From: Streptomyces antioxidans
Lineage (GTDB): Bacteria; Actinomycetota; Actinomycetes; Streptomycetales; Streptomycetaceae
Length of the DNA stretch: 64,000 nucleotides
Assembly: GCF_000968685.2 (NCBI RefSeq)
Contig: NZ_LAKD02000049.1
Span: forward strand, 124,001 to 188,000
Direction of reading: 5' to 3'
In this document: one piece after another, positions 31,123 through 40,384 of the stretch
Layout of the letters: the number at the start of each line of letters is the position of its first letter
How positions within the stretch are numbered: position 1 is the first letter of the stretch
Position numbers and translations under genes: made by a program
The notes under the pieces: generated by a model
Databases searched by the model: none
Seen by the model: the letters and a program-made list of their open reading frames with translations, nothing else
Told to the model about the DNA's origin: nothing

Positions 31123-32097
31123 TCACCGCTCATTGCCCGCCCGCAGCCAGGCGATGTACTCGGCGACCGCGCGCTCGGTGTCGTAGGCGGGCGCGTAGCC
31201 GGTGTCCTGCTGGATGCGGGTGATGTCGAGGTGGCGCGGCGGGGTGGTGCCGCCGGTGGGGAGGTCGACCCGAGCCTCGGGGACGACCTTCTTGATGGCG
31301 GCGATGATCTCGGCATTGCTCGTGGCGCGGCCGGAGGCCACGTTGTAGGTGCGGTGGTTGAGGCGGTCCGCGAGTTGGAGTAGTGCGATGGCCCGGCCCG
31401 CGTCCTTCGCGTAGCACAGGTCGAGCGAGTCCTCCGCGTACGCGGGCCCGGGGAGCGGGGAGAGGTCCGGCCCGGTGCCGCGCACGGCGGCGTGGATGAG
31501 CTCGGGGGCGGCGAAGAACAGCGGACCGTGCGGCTCGAGCGGCCCCCAGATGCCGGAGATGCGGTAGTTGATGATCTCGATGCCGGTGGCGTCGGCCAGG
31601 TGGTCGTTGAGGAGTTCGCCGACCTTCTTGAAGGTCGGGATGAGGTGCCCCGAGCTCAATGACACGGGCATGTCCTCGGTGAGCGGGCCCTGGGCTCCGC
31701 CGTCTTCGCCTTCGCCTCCGCGTCCGCCTCCGCCGTAGACGCCGATCGTGCTCGCGACGCCCACCCGCCGCACGCCCCAATCCCGCGCGGCTTGGAGGAC
31801 GTTGAGCAGACCGCCGATCGCCGTGCGCGTCGCCTCGACGGGTTGCTCGGGGTCCGGCGGCCAGGGCATGGACCCCGCGAGGTGCACCACGCCGGTGATC
31901 TTGTGGCGGGTGCCCACGTCGAGCAACTCGCTCAGATCGGTGATGTCGGCCCGCTCCACCACGACCGGCGCGTCAAAACGCCCGACCGGCGGCTCGGTGG
32001 AACTGCGCTGGACCAGCACACACTCCTCGCCCGCGGCCAGCAGGGCCTGCACGGTGTGGGAGCCGATGAAGCCAAGCCCCCCGGTGACCAGAATCAT
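31123..32097 (-). CDS. NAD(P)-dependent epimerase/dehydratase (extended SDR)
   Basis: A 324-residue extended short-chain dehydrogenase. The Rossmann motif is GGLGFIGS (6-13), with VVHLAGSMPW and the conserved NYRISGIWGP segment. The usual YxxxK active site appears altered: the region aligned by KxxxE is SGHLIPTFKKVGE, where Ile stands at the Tyr position. Catalysis as a classical SDR is therefore doubtful, or the alignment is shifted. An insertion of Gly/Glu-rich sequence (GGGGRGGEGEDGG) precedes it. The gene has a textbook promoter covered by two 16-bp repeats. Confidence 0.85.
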   Translation of the reverse strand: MILVTGGLGFIGSHTVQALLAAGEECVLVQRSSTEPPVGRFDAPVVVERADITDLSELLDVGTRHKITGVVHLAGSMPWPPDPEQPVEATRTAIGGLLNVLQAARDWGVRRVGVASTIGVYGGGGRGGEGEDGGAQGPLTEDMPVSLSSGHLIPTFKKVGELLNDHLADATGIEIINYRISGIWGPLEPHGPLFFAAPELIHAAVRGTGPDLSPLPGPAYAEDSLDLCYAKDAGRAIALLQLADRLNHRTYNVASGRATSNAEIIAAIKKVVPEARVDLPTGGTTPPRHLDITRIQQDTGYAPAYDTERAVAEYIAWLRAGNER

Positions 32098-32139
32098 TGC
32101 TGAGCTCTCCTTGTGGCATGGTTACGGCTGCGCCGGAAA

Positions 32140-32188
32140 ACGGATCCTCGTTCCGATTAATATACGGATCCTCGTTCCGTTTCGTCAA
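32140..32188 (-). promoter_or_regulatory. Epimerase promoter with two 16-bp operator repeats
   Basis: On the minus strand the -35 is TTGACG (32188-32183), the spacer 18 and the -10 TATATT (32164-32159). The repeat ACGGATCCTCGTTCCG lies at 32164-32179 (in the spacer) and again at 32140-32155 (just after the -10), 24 bp apart. Each copy is itself a dyad (ACGGA-N7-TCCGT in the first; one mismatch in the second). Strong candidate for repression by a TetR-like protein. Confidence 0.85.
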
Positions 32189-32310
32189 CGGCCCGCACCG
32201 GGATTGAGGCGGCTGCTGAAACGGGGGCGTGGGCCGGAAAAGATCGTCGGCAAGCTTCAAGGCGGTGGAGACTGTGGGCTGGTTCTTTCCGATGTGATCA
32301 GGAGCCCCCA

Positions 32311-32685
32311 GTGGACGACTTGGAATTCGCCGACGCTCTGGAGACGGTCCTGAGGGACCTCCAGGCACGGTGCGCGGTGCGGCCGGAGGTACGTACGGAC
32401 GACGGGTACGGGACCATGCTCTGGGCGCCGGACGGTTCGGCCCAGGGCCTGACGTCACCAGTGGGCGGCACCGCCGCGGAGCTGCTGGCGCACCTGGCTG
32501 ACCAGGTCCAGGGCTGGGCGGTGGAGGCGCTGTGGTCCGAGGGCGCATCGGCGGTCTGGCCACCGTGTCCGACACACCCGGACACGCATCCGCTGACGGC
32601 GACTGTCTCCACGGACACGGCGGTGTGGGTATGCCCGAAGACGGGGGCGACGGTGGCGCGGATCGGGGAGCTGGAGTCTCTGTGA
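32311..32685 (+). CDS. Hypothetical protein, 124 aa
   Basis: An acidic cytoplasmic protein (DDLEFADALETVLRDLQARCAVRPEVRTDDG). It has a VWPPCPTHPDTHPL stretch with a Cys and two His, and a C-terminal VWVCPKTGATVARIGEL. It looks like a small single-domain Streptomyces protein of unknown function; the Cys/His content could bind metal. GTG 32311 is preceded by AGGAG six bases away. A cluster of short dyads follows the stop. Confidence 0.7.
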   Translation: MDDLEFADALETVLRDLQARCAVRPEVRTDDGYGTMLWAPDGSAQGLTSPVGGTAAELLAHLADQVQGWAVEALWSEGASAVWPPCPTHPDTHPLTATVSTDTAVWVCPKTGATVARIGELESL

Positions 32686-32699
32686 CTCGATAGCCGAGA

Positions 32700-32729
32700 T
32701 GAGTCAATGACTCACTCAATGGCTGAGTG
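32700..32729. repeat. Cluster of nested TGAGTCA-type dyads
   Basis: TGAGTCA-A-TGACTCA (32700-32714) overlaps CACTCA-ATGGC-TGAGTG (32713-32729), followed by GCTCAGTGC. It lies between the hypothetical gene and the truncated GH18-like pseudogene. Could be a weak terminator, an operator, or a scar of the deletion that truncated the pseudogene. Confidence 0.5.
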
Positions 32730-32823
32730 CTCAGTGCCGACCCGCCTGGCCTTGAGCCGTTCCCCGGCGGCACTCTTTGCTCGTTGCAGAGGCCACGTTG
32801 AACGGTCCGTGATGGTCGCCGCC

Positions 32824-33266
32824 CTAGCCTGGGAGCACGACGCGTTCGCGCGTCGCCGGTTCGCCGAGGTCCATCCCCATCGTGCCCTCGGCCGACAGCA
32901 CATCCCCGAGCCACGCCTGGACGCGCACCCCGGGCAGCTCCCGCCGTACCGCCTCCACCAGCCGCCGGGCCTTCGGATGGCGCGCCGCGGACAGGCTGCC
33001 GTCATGCTCCAGCGGGCCCGCGTGGACGTACGGAGCCCGTACGCCGGTGCCGCGCATCCGCCGGATCAGCCCGGCCAGCTGGGCCTCACCCTTGCTCCCG
33101 TCCGCCCGGGCGTGCCCCAGCCACACCGCGTCCCGGGCGCGGGATCCCCCGCGTACTGCAGCCGCAGCGCCACCCCGGCGGTCAGTACGGGCACGACCAG
33201 CAGCACAGCGGCACCCGCCGCCACCCGCTTGGGCCGCTTCAGCCGCGGATGCGCCCAGCCCCGCAC
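32824..33266 (-). pseudogene. Frameshifted and truncated GH18-like membrane-anchored protein
   Basis: The N-terminal part from GTG 33266 (VRGWAHPRLKRPKRVAAGAAV, then a membrane anchor and ALRLQYAGDPAPG) is in one frame. The continuation (RDAVWLGHARADGSKGEAQLAGLIRRMRG..YVHAGPLEHDGSL..LPGVRVQAWLGDVL) is in another frame, so a single-base shift occurs at about 33125-33150. The second frame stops at 32824, soon after ATRERVV. Intact Streptomyces relatives, as recalled, continue for about 250 more residues of a glycosyl-hydrolase-18-like barrel. The sequence beyond 32824 shows no further similarity. Two independent lesions support a dead gene. Confidence 0.7.
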
Positions 33267-33312
33267 CGCCCGAGCACGGAGCGCGCTCGGCGCAGCACAC
33301 GGAGGACGGGGG

Positions 33313-33738
33313 TCAGGCCTGGGACGTCTTGGCCGCGGCGCAGTCGCCGCAGGTGCCGAAGATCTCGATGGTGTGGGCCACGTCCACGAAGCCGTGCTCG
33401 GCGGCGATCGCGTCGGCCCACTTCTCGACGGCGGGGCCCTCCACCTCGACCGCCTTGCCGCAGGCGCGGCAGACCAGGTGGTGGTGGTGCTCCTCGCTGT
33501 TGCACCGGCGGTAGACCGCCTCGCCCTCCGTGGTGCGGAGGACATCGACCTCACCGGCGTCGGCGAGGGACTGGAGGGTGCGGTAGACGGTGGTCAGGCC
33601 GACCGAGTCGCCCCGGTGCTTGAGCATGTCGTGGAGCTCCTGCGCACTGCGGAACTCATCCACCTCGTCCAGTGCCGCCGCCACCGCGGCGCGCTGTCTG
33701 GTGGACCGGCCGCGTACTGGGGGACCGGCGGTCGCCAC
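33313..33738 (-). CDS. zur: Zinc uptake regulator (Fur family)
   Basis: A 141-residue Fur-family repressor that senses zinc. A winged-helix domain (RQRAAVAAALDEVDEFRSAQELHDMLKHRGDSVGLTTVYRTLQSL) is followed by the metal-binding dimerisation domain. Ligand residues include Cys79, the HHHH run 84-87 and two CxxC pairs (Cys90/93 and Cys130/133) forming the structural zinc site. It is last in the znuA-znuC-znuB-zur order, which identifies it as Zur rather than Fur. GTG 33738 has GAGGAGG upstream. Confidence 0.93.
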   Translation of the reverse strand: MATAGPPVRGRSTRQRAAVAAALDEVDEFRSAQELHDMLKHRGDSVGLTTVYRTLQSLADAGEVDVLRTTEGEAVYRRCNSEEHHHHLVCRACGKAVEVEGPAVEKWADAIAAEHGFVDVAHTIEIFGTCGDCAAAKTSQA

Positions 33739-33904
33739 AGCTGCCTCCTCAACCTCGCATGCTCCGTCGCTCTCGGGGCTCGTTCCGCACCCACCGCGCT
33801 TTCTGCCCGGCCATTGTGCCAGTTATCGCTCGGGTGGCGGACGAGAGTGATGGGACGGGCGACGGGGCCGGGCATTGGCCGCCGGGTGGTGGACGAGCGG
33901 TCGA

Positions 33905-34804
33905 CTATGGGCGTCCACCGCGAGCGGTGGACTCCACAAGTACATCGTCCCCCAGGGTGCAGCGTTCCTCGGCCGCGGCCAGCTGCTGGGCGCGTCTTTT
34001 CGCCAGGGGCGCGGCCAGGGCCGTGATCAGGGCGAAGACACCGATCGCGAGGACGACGATGCTCGCGCCGGGCGGGACGTTCTCGTAGAACGAGAAGACC
34101 GTGCCGGACAGGGTCACCACGACGCCGATGGTGATCGCCAGCGCCAGCGTCATCGCGAAGCCCCGGGTGGCCTGCTGGGCGGCGGCGACCGGGACCACCA
34201 TCAGGGCGCTGACCAGGAGCAGCCCTACGACGCGCATGGCGACGGTGACCGTGACGGCCGCGGTGATGGCCAGCAGCAGATTGAGCGTGCGCACCGGGAG
34301 GCCGGTCACCCGGGCGAACTCCTCGTCCTGGCACACCGCGAACAGCTGGCGGCGCAGCCCCAGGGTGATCAGCACGACGAAGGCGGCGAGCAGGGAGATC
34401 GCGATGACGTCCTCGGGGGAGACCGTGGTGATCGAGCCGAAGAGATAGGTGGTGAGGTTGGCGTTGGAGCCGGTCGGCGAGAGGTTGATCAGCAGCACAC
34501 CGCCCGCCATCCCGCCGTAGAAGAGCATCGCGAGCGCGAGGTCGCCCCGGGTCTTGCCGTACCAGCGGATCAGCTCCATGAGGACCGCGCCGAGAGCGGA
34601 GACGAGGACGGCGGTCCACACCGGGTTGGTGCCGGTCAGGAAGCCGAGGGCGACGCCCGTAAGGGCGACATGGCCGATACCGTCGCCCATGATCGCCTGA
34701 CGGCGCTGGACGAGGTAGATGCCGACGGCGGGCGCCGTGATGCCCACCAGCACCGCGGCGAGCAGGGCCCGCTGCATAAAGGCGTAGTCGAGGATCTCGA
34801 GCAT
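33905..34804 (-). CDS. znuB: Zinc ABC transporter permease
   Basis: A 299-residue ABC-3 family permease with eight to nine hydrophobic helices (from YAFMQRALLAAVLVGITAPAVGIYLV to AIGVFALITALAAPLA). It includes the family segment RRQAIMGDGIGHVALTGVALG. It imports zinc with the adjacent ATPase and binding protein. ATG 34804 is one base after the znuC stop, indicating coupling. A 166-base gap separates it from zur. Confidence 0.92.
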   Translation of the reverse strand: MLEILDYAFMQRALLAAVLVGITAPAVGIYLVQRRQAIMGDGIGHVALTGVALGFLTGTNPVWTAVLVSALGAVLMELIRWYGKTRGDLALAMLFYGGMAGGVLLINLSPTGSNANLTTYLFGSITTVSPEDVIAISLLAAFVVLITLGLRRQLFAVCQDEEFARVTGLPVRTLNLLLAITAAVTVTVAMRVVGLLLVSALMVVPVAAAQQATRGFAMTLALAITIGVVVTLSGTVFSFYENVPPGASIVVLAIGVFALITALAAPLAKRRAQQLAAAEERCTLGDDVLVESTARGGRP

Positions 34805-34805
34805 C

Positions 34806-35639
34806 TCAGGTCAGCAGCCCTGTCCGGATCGGTTCGGCGTCGGGCGCCGCATGGGGATGGACGTGGTCGTGGCCGGGCAGCGCGTGCTGGCCCACGGCCT
34901 TCGGCGGCGGTCCGTCGTGGACGACGCAGCCGTCGCGGAGCACCACCGCGCGGTCGATCAGCGGCTCCAGCGGGCCGAGCTCATGGAGGACGAGGAGGAC
35001 CGTGGAGCCGTGGGCGACCTGCTCGCGCAGGGTGCCCGCGAGGATCTCCTGGCTGGTGAGGTCGACCCCGGCCATCGGCTCGTCCATGATCAGCAGCTCC
35101 GGTTCGCCCGCGAGGGCGCGGGCGATCAGCACGCGCTGGTGCTGACCGCCGGACAGGGCGCTCACCGGGTCCCGGGCGCGGTCGGCCATGCCGACGAGTT
35201 CCAGGGCCCGCTGGACGGCCGCCCGGTCGGCCTTGCGCGGCGGGCCGAACCGGCGGCGGGCCAGCCGCCCCGCCGAGACGACCTCGCGCACGGTCGCGGG
35301 GACGCCGCTTGCGGCGGTGGTGCGCTGCGGTACGTAACCGATCCGGGCCCAGTCGCGGAAGCGGCGGTGGGGGATGCCGAAGAGGGCCAGCTCACCGCCG
35401 CTGAGCGGCACCTGGCCGACGATGGACCGTACGGCGGTGGACTTGCCCGAGCCGTTGGCGCCGAGCAGCGCCACGACCTCACCGCGGCGTACGGTCAGAT
35501 CGATACCGCGCAGCACGGGGCGGCCACCGAGGGTGGCCGTCGCGCCGCGCAGGGATATGGGGTCCGCGGCGGGGTCGGCGGCCGGGTCCGGGGCCGGGTC
35601 CGCGGCCACCCCGGATTCCCGGGTCTCCTCGGCTTCCAT
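34806..35639 (-). CDS. znuC: Zinc ABC transporter ATP-binding protein
   Basis: A 277-residue ATPase of the metal-type ABC importers. Walker A is GANGSGKST (60-68), the Q-loop region YVPQRT, the signature VSALSGGQHQRVLIARAL, and Walker B LLIMDEPMAGVD. The N terminus has an Ala/Asp/Pro repeat (DPAPDPAADPAADP). The C terminus is His-rich (HALPGHDHVHPHAAP), consistent with zinc binding. ATG 35639 has GGAGG five bases ahead; a GTG at 35654 overlaps the znuA stop. Confidence 0.92.
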   Translation of the reverse strand: MEAEETRESGVAADPAPDPAADPAADPISLRGATATLGGRPVLRGIDLTVRRGEVVALLGANGSGKSTAVRSIVGQVPLSGGELALFGIPHRRFRDWARIGYVPQRTTAASGVPATVREVVSAGRLARRRFGPPRKADRAAVQRALELVGMADRARDPVSALSGGQHQRVLIARALAGEPELLIMDEPMAGVDLTSQEILAGTLREQVAHGSTVLLVLHELGPLEPLIDRAVVLRDGCVVHDGPPPKAVGQHALPGHDHVHPHAAPDAEPIRTGLLT

Positions 35640-35650
35640 GGCGTCCTCCG

Positions 35651-36652
35651 TCACTTGGCGCCCAACGCCCTCTGCAGCGCCTTCAGATTGGCCCGCATGA
35701 CCTGGATGTAGTCATCGCCCTTGGACCGGGAGCCGATGCCCTCGATCGGGTCCAGCACATCGGTCCGCAGATGGAGGTCGCCCGCCAGCGTCTTGGCCGT
35801 GCGATCGCTCACCAGGGTTTCGAAGAAGACGGTGTTGACCTTGTCCTTCTTGGCGATGGTGTGCAGTCCCTTGACCCGGGCCGGGGAGGGCTCGGACTCG
35901 GGGTCGAGCCCGGAGATCGCCTCCTGCCGCAGGCCGTAGCGCTCGGCGAGATAGCCGAAGGCGGCATGGGTCGTGATGAAGGTGTCCGAAGAACGGCCCT
36001 TCAAACCGCTCCGGAAGTCCTGGTCGAGCGTGCCCAGCTCCTTGACCAGGGCGGTGGTGTTCTTCTTGTACGTCGCGGCGTGATCGGGGTCGGCCTTCTC
36101 CAACGCCTTGCCGACGCCCTTGGCCACCTGGGCGTAGCGCACCGGATCCAGCCATATGTGGGGGTCGGCGGCGGCGTCGCCGGAGTGGTCGTGCCCCTCG
36201 TGCCCCGCCTCGCCCCCGCCCTCATCGCCGTGCTCGCCCTCATCGCCGTGCCCGTGCTCCCCCTCGACCTCCGTGCCGTGGTCCTCCAGCGAGGTGTACG
36301 AGGCCGCGTCCGCCACCTGCTTCGGCTCGGCCTGGGCGATGGCCCGGTCGACGGAGGGCTGGAGCCCCTTGAGGTAGACCACCAGACCGGCCTCGCTGAG
36401 GTCGGCGGTCTGCCGGGGGCTGATCTCCAGATCGTGCGGCTCTACGCCCGGCTTGGTCAGGGAGGAGACATGGACGGCGCCCCCGCCGATCCGCTCGGCG
36501 AGGAACTGCATGGGATAGAACGACGCCACCACATCCAGCTTGCCGTCCGTCCTTCCGTCTCCGGCGTCGGTGGAGCAGGCTGTGAGGGTGGTCAGACCCA
36601 GTGCGGCGGCTCCTACGAGGGCGGTCGTGGGCCTGAGGCGGCGTATGTTCAT
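35651..36652 (-). CDS. znuA: Zinc ABC transporter substrate-binding lipoprotein
   Basis: A 333-residue cluster A-I metal-binding lipoprotein with lipobox LTAC (Cys26). Metal-site residues are in the expected places: KPGVEPHDLEISPRQ (His near 78), the Asp/Glu/Gly/His-rich loop (EHGHGDEGEHGDEGGGEAGH, then EGHDHSG), DPHIWLDP, and ITTHAAFGYLAERYGL. The His-rich loop marks a zinc rather than manganese binder. ATG 36652 begins the signal peptide. The promoter on the minus strand overlaps a Zur-box-like sequence. Confidence 0.94.
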   Translation of the reverse strand: MNIRRLRPTTALVGAAALGLTTLTACSTDAGDGRTDGKLDVVASFYPMQFLAERIGGGAVHVSSLTKPGVEPHDLEISPRQTADLSEAGLVVYLKGLQPSVDRAIAQAEPKQVADAASYTSLEDHGTEVEGEHGHGDEGEHGDEGGGEAGHEGHDHSGDAAADPHIWLDPVRYAQVAKGVGKALEKADPDHAATYKKNTTALVKELGTLDQDFRSGLKGRSSDTFITTHAAFGYLAERYGLRQEAISGLDPESEPSPARVKGLHTIAKKDKVNTVFFETLVSDRTAKTLAGDLHLRTDVLDPIEGIGSRSKGDDYIQVMRANLKALQRALGAK

Positions 36653-36659
36653 GACTCTC

Positions 36660-36689
36660 ATTTTCAACAAAGTTGGAAACGATTGTCAA
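36660..36689 (-). promoter_or_regulatory. znuA promoter overlapping a Zur-box-like sequence
   Basis: On the minus strand, TTGACA (36689-36684), an 18-base spacer and GAAAAT (36665-36660). The sequence GTTGAAAATGAGAGTCAT in this interval and beyond resembles actinobacterial Zur boxes (TGAAAATGATTTTCA-type). A second partial half, TTGACAATCGTTTCC, overlaps the -35. Confidence 0.65.
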
Positions 36690-36802
36690 CAACTGTCCTC
36701 TTGTTGATCGCTTCGACTATCGATTTGATCCGGGGGGTGCCGCCGCCGGTAACCTGAAGCATTCGCTTCGTCGTCAATGTCGTCATCAATGAAGAGAGCA
36801 CC

Positions 36803-38185
<1,383 letters not shown>

Positions 38186-38241
38186 CCCGGGCCCGGGCCA
38201 TCGCGCCCGGACCGTGCACGGGTACCGGACACAAACCCGAT

Positions 38242-38290
38242 GACGGGCTCCGGTGCCGCGGACCTCGCGTCCGTGGCACCGGAGCCCGTC
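38242..38290 (+). terminator. Exceptionally long hairpin terminator after glyS
   Basis: 22-bp arms (38242-38263 with 38269-38290, one G-T pair) around the loop CTCGC, 57 bases after the stop. It lies 30 bases before the start of the next gene. Confidence 0.92.
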
Positions 38291-38319
38291 GACTCGGCAG
38301 AACGGGGGGTTGGCCCATC

Positions 38320-38622
38320 GTGCGAGGCGTGACGCATCACATCACCGCCGTCCACGAGGACGGCACGGTCTTCGAGGTGAGCTACGGCTACGGTCCGGGG
38401 CGCCGGCGGCTGCTCGGCTGCCAGCACTGCGACTGGCGGGAGCGGATCACCCACGGCGGCGCCCGGCACAAGGGGCTCGACCACCTCGCCCAGGCACACG
38501 GGGCCCTCGGCGCACCGCGGATGACCGCCGACGCGGCGGCGCGCCGCCAGGTCGCCCTCATCATGCTGGCCTGCTTCGCGGTGGCCGCGGTCATCGTCTG
38601 GTGGGCGGCCTCCCAGGGCTGA
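38320..38622 (+). CDS. Small protein with a C-terminal membrane helix
   Basis: A 100-residue protein: a soluble head with a CQHCDWRERITHGG motif (Cys pair plus nearby His residues, zinc-ribbon-like) and a C-terminal membrane anchor (VALIMLACFAVAAVIVWWAA). Such tail-anchored small proteins occur after glyS in Streptomyces. Function unknown. GTG 38320 is a choice; GTG 38329 is also possible. It sits just after a very strong terminator, so it must have its own promoter or depend on read-through. Confidence 0.65.
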   Translation: MRGVTHHITAVHEDGTVFEVSYGYGPGRRRLLGCQHCDWRERITHGGARHKGLDHLAQAHGALGAPRMTADAAARRQVALIMLACFAVAAVIVWWAASQG

Positions 38623-38643
38623 TCAGGCGCCCTGGCGCAGCGC

Positions 38644-39234
38644 TCAGCGCATCCGCAGACCGTCCAGCAGCAGCTCGCGGACGGCCGCGAAGGCCAGGTC
38701 CATGTCGGGGTCCGACCACCGGGGCGCGTAGACGGGGTCGTGGAACTGCGCCGTCGCGTCCCACAGCGCCCGGCCCGCGGTGCGGGCCTCCCGCATCGTG
38801 AACTCCCCGCTCGCGATGCCGCTTTCGACGATCGCGGTCAACTGGTCGATCATGGAGTCGACGTGGCGTGCCACGGTCTCGCTGTTCTCGGAGGCCAGCG
38901 CCAGATACGTGGCGAAGAGCTCCGGATCGACGCCCGCCTTACGGCGCTTGGCGGCGAACAGGGTGAGCAGCCAGTCCTCCAGCCGGTCGGCCGCCGGGCC
39001 CTTGGCGCGGGCGATGCGGGACAGGTCGGCGTGCTCCTGGTCGAGCCACCGCCCGGTGACCGCCTCGCGCAGCGCCGTCTTGGAGCGGAAGTGGCGGTAG
39101 ACGCTGCCGTGGCTGACCCCCAGCGCCCTGGCCACGTCCACCACCGTGGCCTTCGCGGGGCCGTAGCGGCGCAGCACGTCCTCGGTGGCTTCGAGGATGC
39201 GGGCGGGCGTCAGGGGGGTCTCGGGCGGCGGCAT
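38644..39234 (-). CDS. TetR-family regulator
   Basis: A 196-residue repressor. The HTH is at about 10-52 (ARILEATEDVLRRYGPAKATVVDVARALGVSHGSVYRHFRSKTALREAV). The C-terminal domain is of the TetR_C_33-like type (WLDQEHADLSRIARAKGPAADRLEDWL). It is the second gene of an operon, eight bases after the aldo/keto reductase, and probably controls the operon through the perfect dyad at 40320-40349. Confidence 0.9.
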   Translation of the reverse strand: MPPPETPLTPARILEATEDVLRRYGPAKATVVDVARALGVSHGSVYRHFRSKTALREAVTGRWLDQEHADLSRIARAKGPAADRLEDWLLTLFAAKRRKAGVDPELFATYLALASENSETVARHVDSMIDQLTAIVESGIASGEFTMREARTAGRALWDATAQFHDPVYAPRWSDPDMDLAFAAVRELLLDGLRMR

Positions 39235-39242
39235 CGGGTCCC

Positions 39243-40265
39243 TTACTTCTTCTCGCTGTCGAGGGTGTCCATCTGGGCCTCCGGGTAGCGGTCGCCCGCG
39301 GCGGCGCCCGCCGGGACGGCCTCCTCGACGGCGGCCAGGTCGTCGGCGTCGAGCGTAACGTCAAGCGCGCCCAGGGCCTCGGCCAACTGGTCCCGGCGGC
39401 GGGACCCGACGAGCGGGACGATGGCGGTGGAGCGCCGGACGCCCTGTGCGAGCACCCAGGCGATGGCGATCTGGGCGACGCTGACGCCCTTGGCGGCGGC
39501 GATCTTGCGCAGGGCCTCCACGAGTTCGAGGTTGCGGTCGAGGTTCTCGCCCTGGAACCGCGGGGCCCTGCTGCGGAAGTCCTGCGCGTCCGTGGTGCGC
39601 TCCCGCCTCCAGTGGCCGCTGATCAGACCGCGCGAGAGCACCCCGTACGGGGTGATGCCGATGCCCAGCTCACGGCAGACGGGCAGGATCTCGTCCTCGA
39701 TGCCGCGCGCGAGCAGCGAGTACTCGATCTGGAGATCCGAGATCGGGGCGACGGCGGCGGCCCGCCGGATGGTCTCGGCGCCCACCTCCGAGAGACCGAT
39801 GTGCCGTACGTAACCCGCCTGTACGGCCTCGGCGATGGCCCCGACCGTCTCCTCGATCGGGACGGCCGGGTCGAGGCGGGCGATGCGGTAGATGTCGATG
39901 TGGTCGGTGCCCAGCCGCTGGAGCGAGTACGCCAGGAAGTTCTTGACGGCGGCGGGGCGCCCGTCATGGCCGGTCCAGGCGCCGTCCGGGCCGCGCAGGG
40001 CGCCGAACTTCACGCTGGTCAGGGCGCGTTCGCGGCTGGCGGCCTGGGCGGTGCGCAGGGCCTCGTGGATGAGCAGTTCATTGTGGCCCATGCCGTAGAA
40101 GTCGCCGGTGTCGAGCAGGGTGATCCCGGCGTCGAGCGCGGCGTGGATGGTGGCGATGGACTCGGCGCGGTCGACGCCGGCGCCGTACATGGAGGACATG
40201 CCCATACAGCCGAGGCCGATGGCGGAGACCTGGGGGCCGGAGGTGCCGAGCTGGCGGTTCTGCAC
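39243..40265 (-). CDS. Aldo/keto reductase with altered active site
   Basis: A 340-residue NADP(H)-dependent oxidoreductase of the AKR superfamily, close to the YakC/AKR13-like group (LGTSGPQVSAIGLGCMGMSSMYG). Active-site residues Asp52, Tyr57 and Lys86 are present. The usual catalytic His in YxxHRxD is Ala128 (DIYRIARLDP). A subgroup with Pro or Ala here exists, so this may be a natural variant. GTG 40265 follows AAGGAGCG by eight bases. It is first gene of the operon with the TetR regulator. Confidence 0.9.
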   Translation of the reverse strand: MQNRQLGTSGPQVSAIGLGCMGMSSMYGAGVDRAESIATIHAALDAGITLLDTGDFYGMGHNELLIHEALRTAQAASRERALTSVKFGALRGPDGAWTGHDGRPAAVKNFLAYSLQRLGTDHIDIYRIARLDPAVPIEETVGAIAEAVQAGYVRHIGLSEVGAETIRRAAAVAPISDLQIEYSLLARGIEDEILPVCRELGIGITPYGVLSRGLISGHWRRERTTDAQDFRSRAPRFQGENLDRNLELVEALRKIAAAKGVSVAQIAIAWVLAQGVRRSTAIVPLVGSRRRDQLAEALGALDVTLDADDLAAVEEAVPAGAAAGDRYPEAQMDTLDSEKK

Positions 40266-40319
40266 GGGGTGCGCTCCTTGGGATGTCGGGGTGGAGTATC
40301 CAAGAAGAGCATGGCATAT

Positions 40320-40349
40320 GCGATGACAGATTTCAATATCTGTCATCGC
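40320..40349. promoter_or_regulatory. Perfect 12-bp dyad, TetR operator
   Basis: GCGATGACAGAT (40320-40331), a six-base spacer TTCAAT, and ATCTGTCATCGC (40338-40349), about 55 bases upstream of the aldo/keto reductase. The ATGACA/TGTCAT core is typical of TetR-family sites. Confidence 0.8.
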
Positions 40350-40384
40350 GTGCCGGTCACCCCATCCGCTGGCTCCGCGGCCTC

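Noticed and set aside
32700..32729. Attachment site or insertion-sequence terminal repeat
   Set aside because: No second copy, integrase or transposase is present in the window.
36690..36802. T-box leader for glyS
   Set aside because: No T-box core sequence or specifier stem was found; the 150-base gap is taken up by the divergent znuA promoter.
38242..38290. Riboswitch for the small gene after glyS
   Set aside because: A single long perfect stem after a stop codon is better explained as a glyS terminator.
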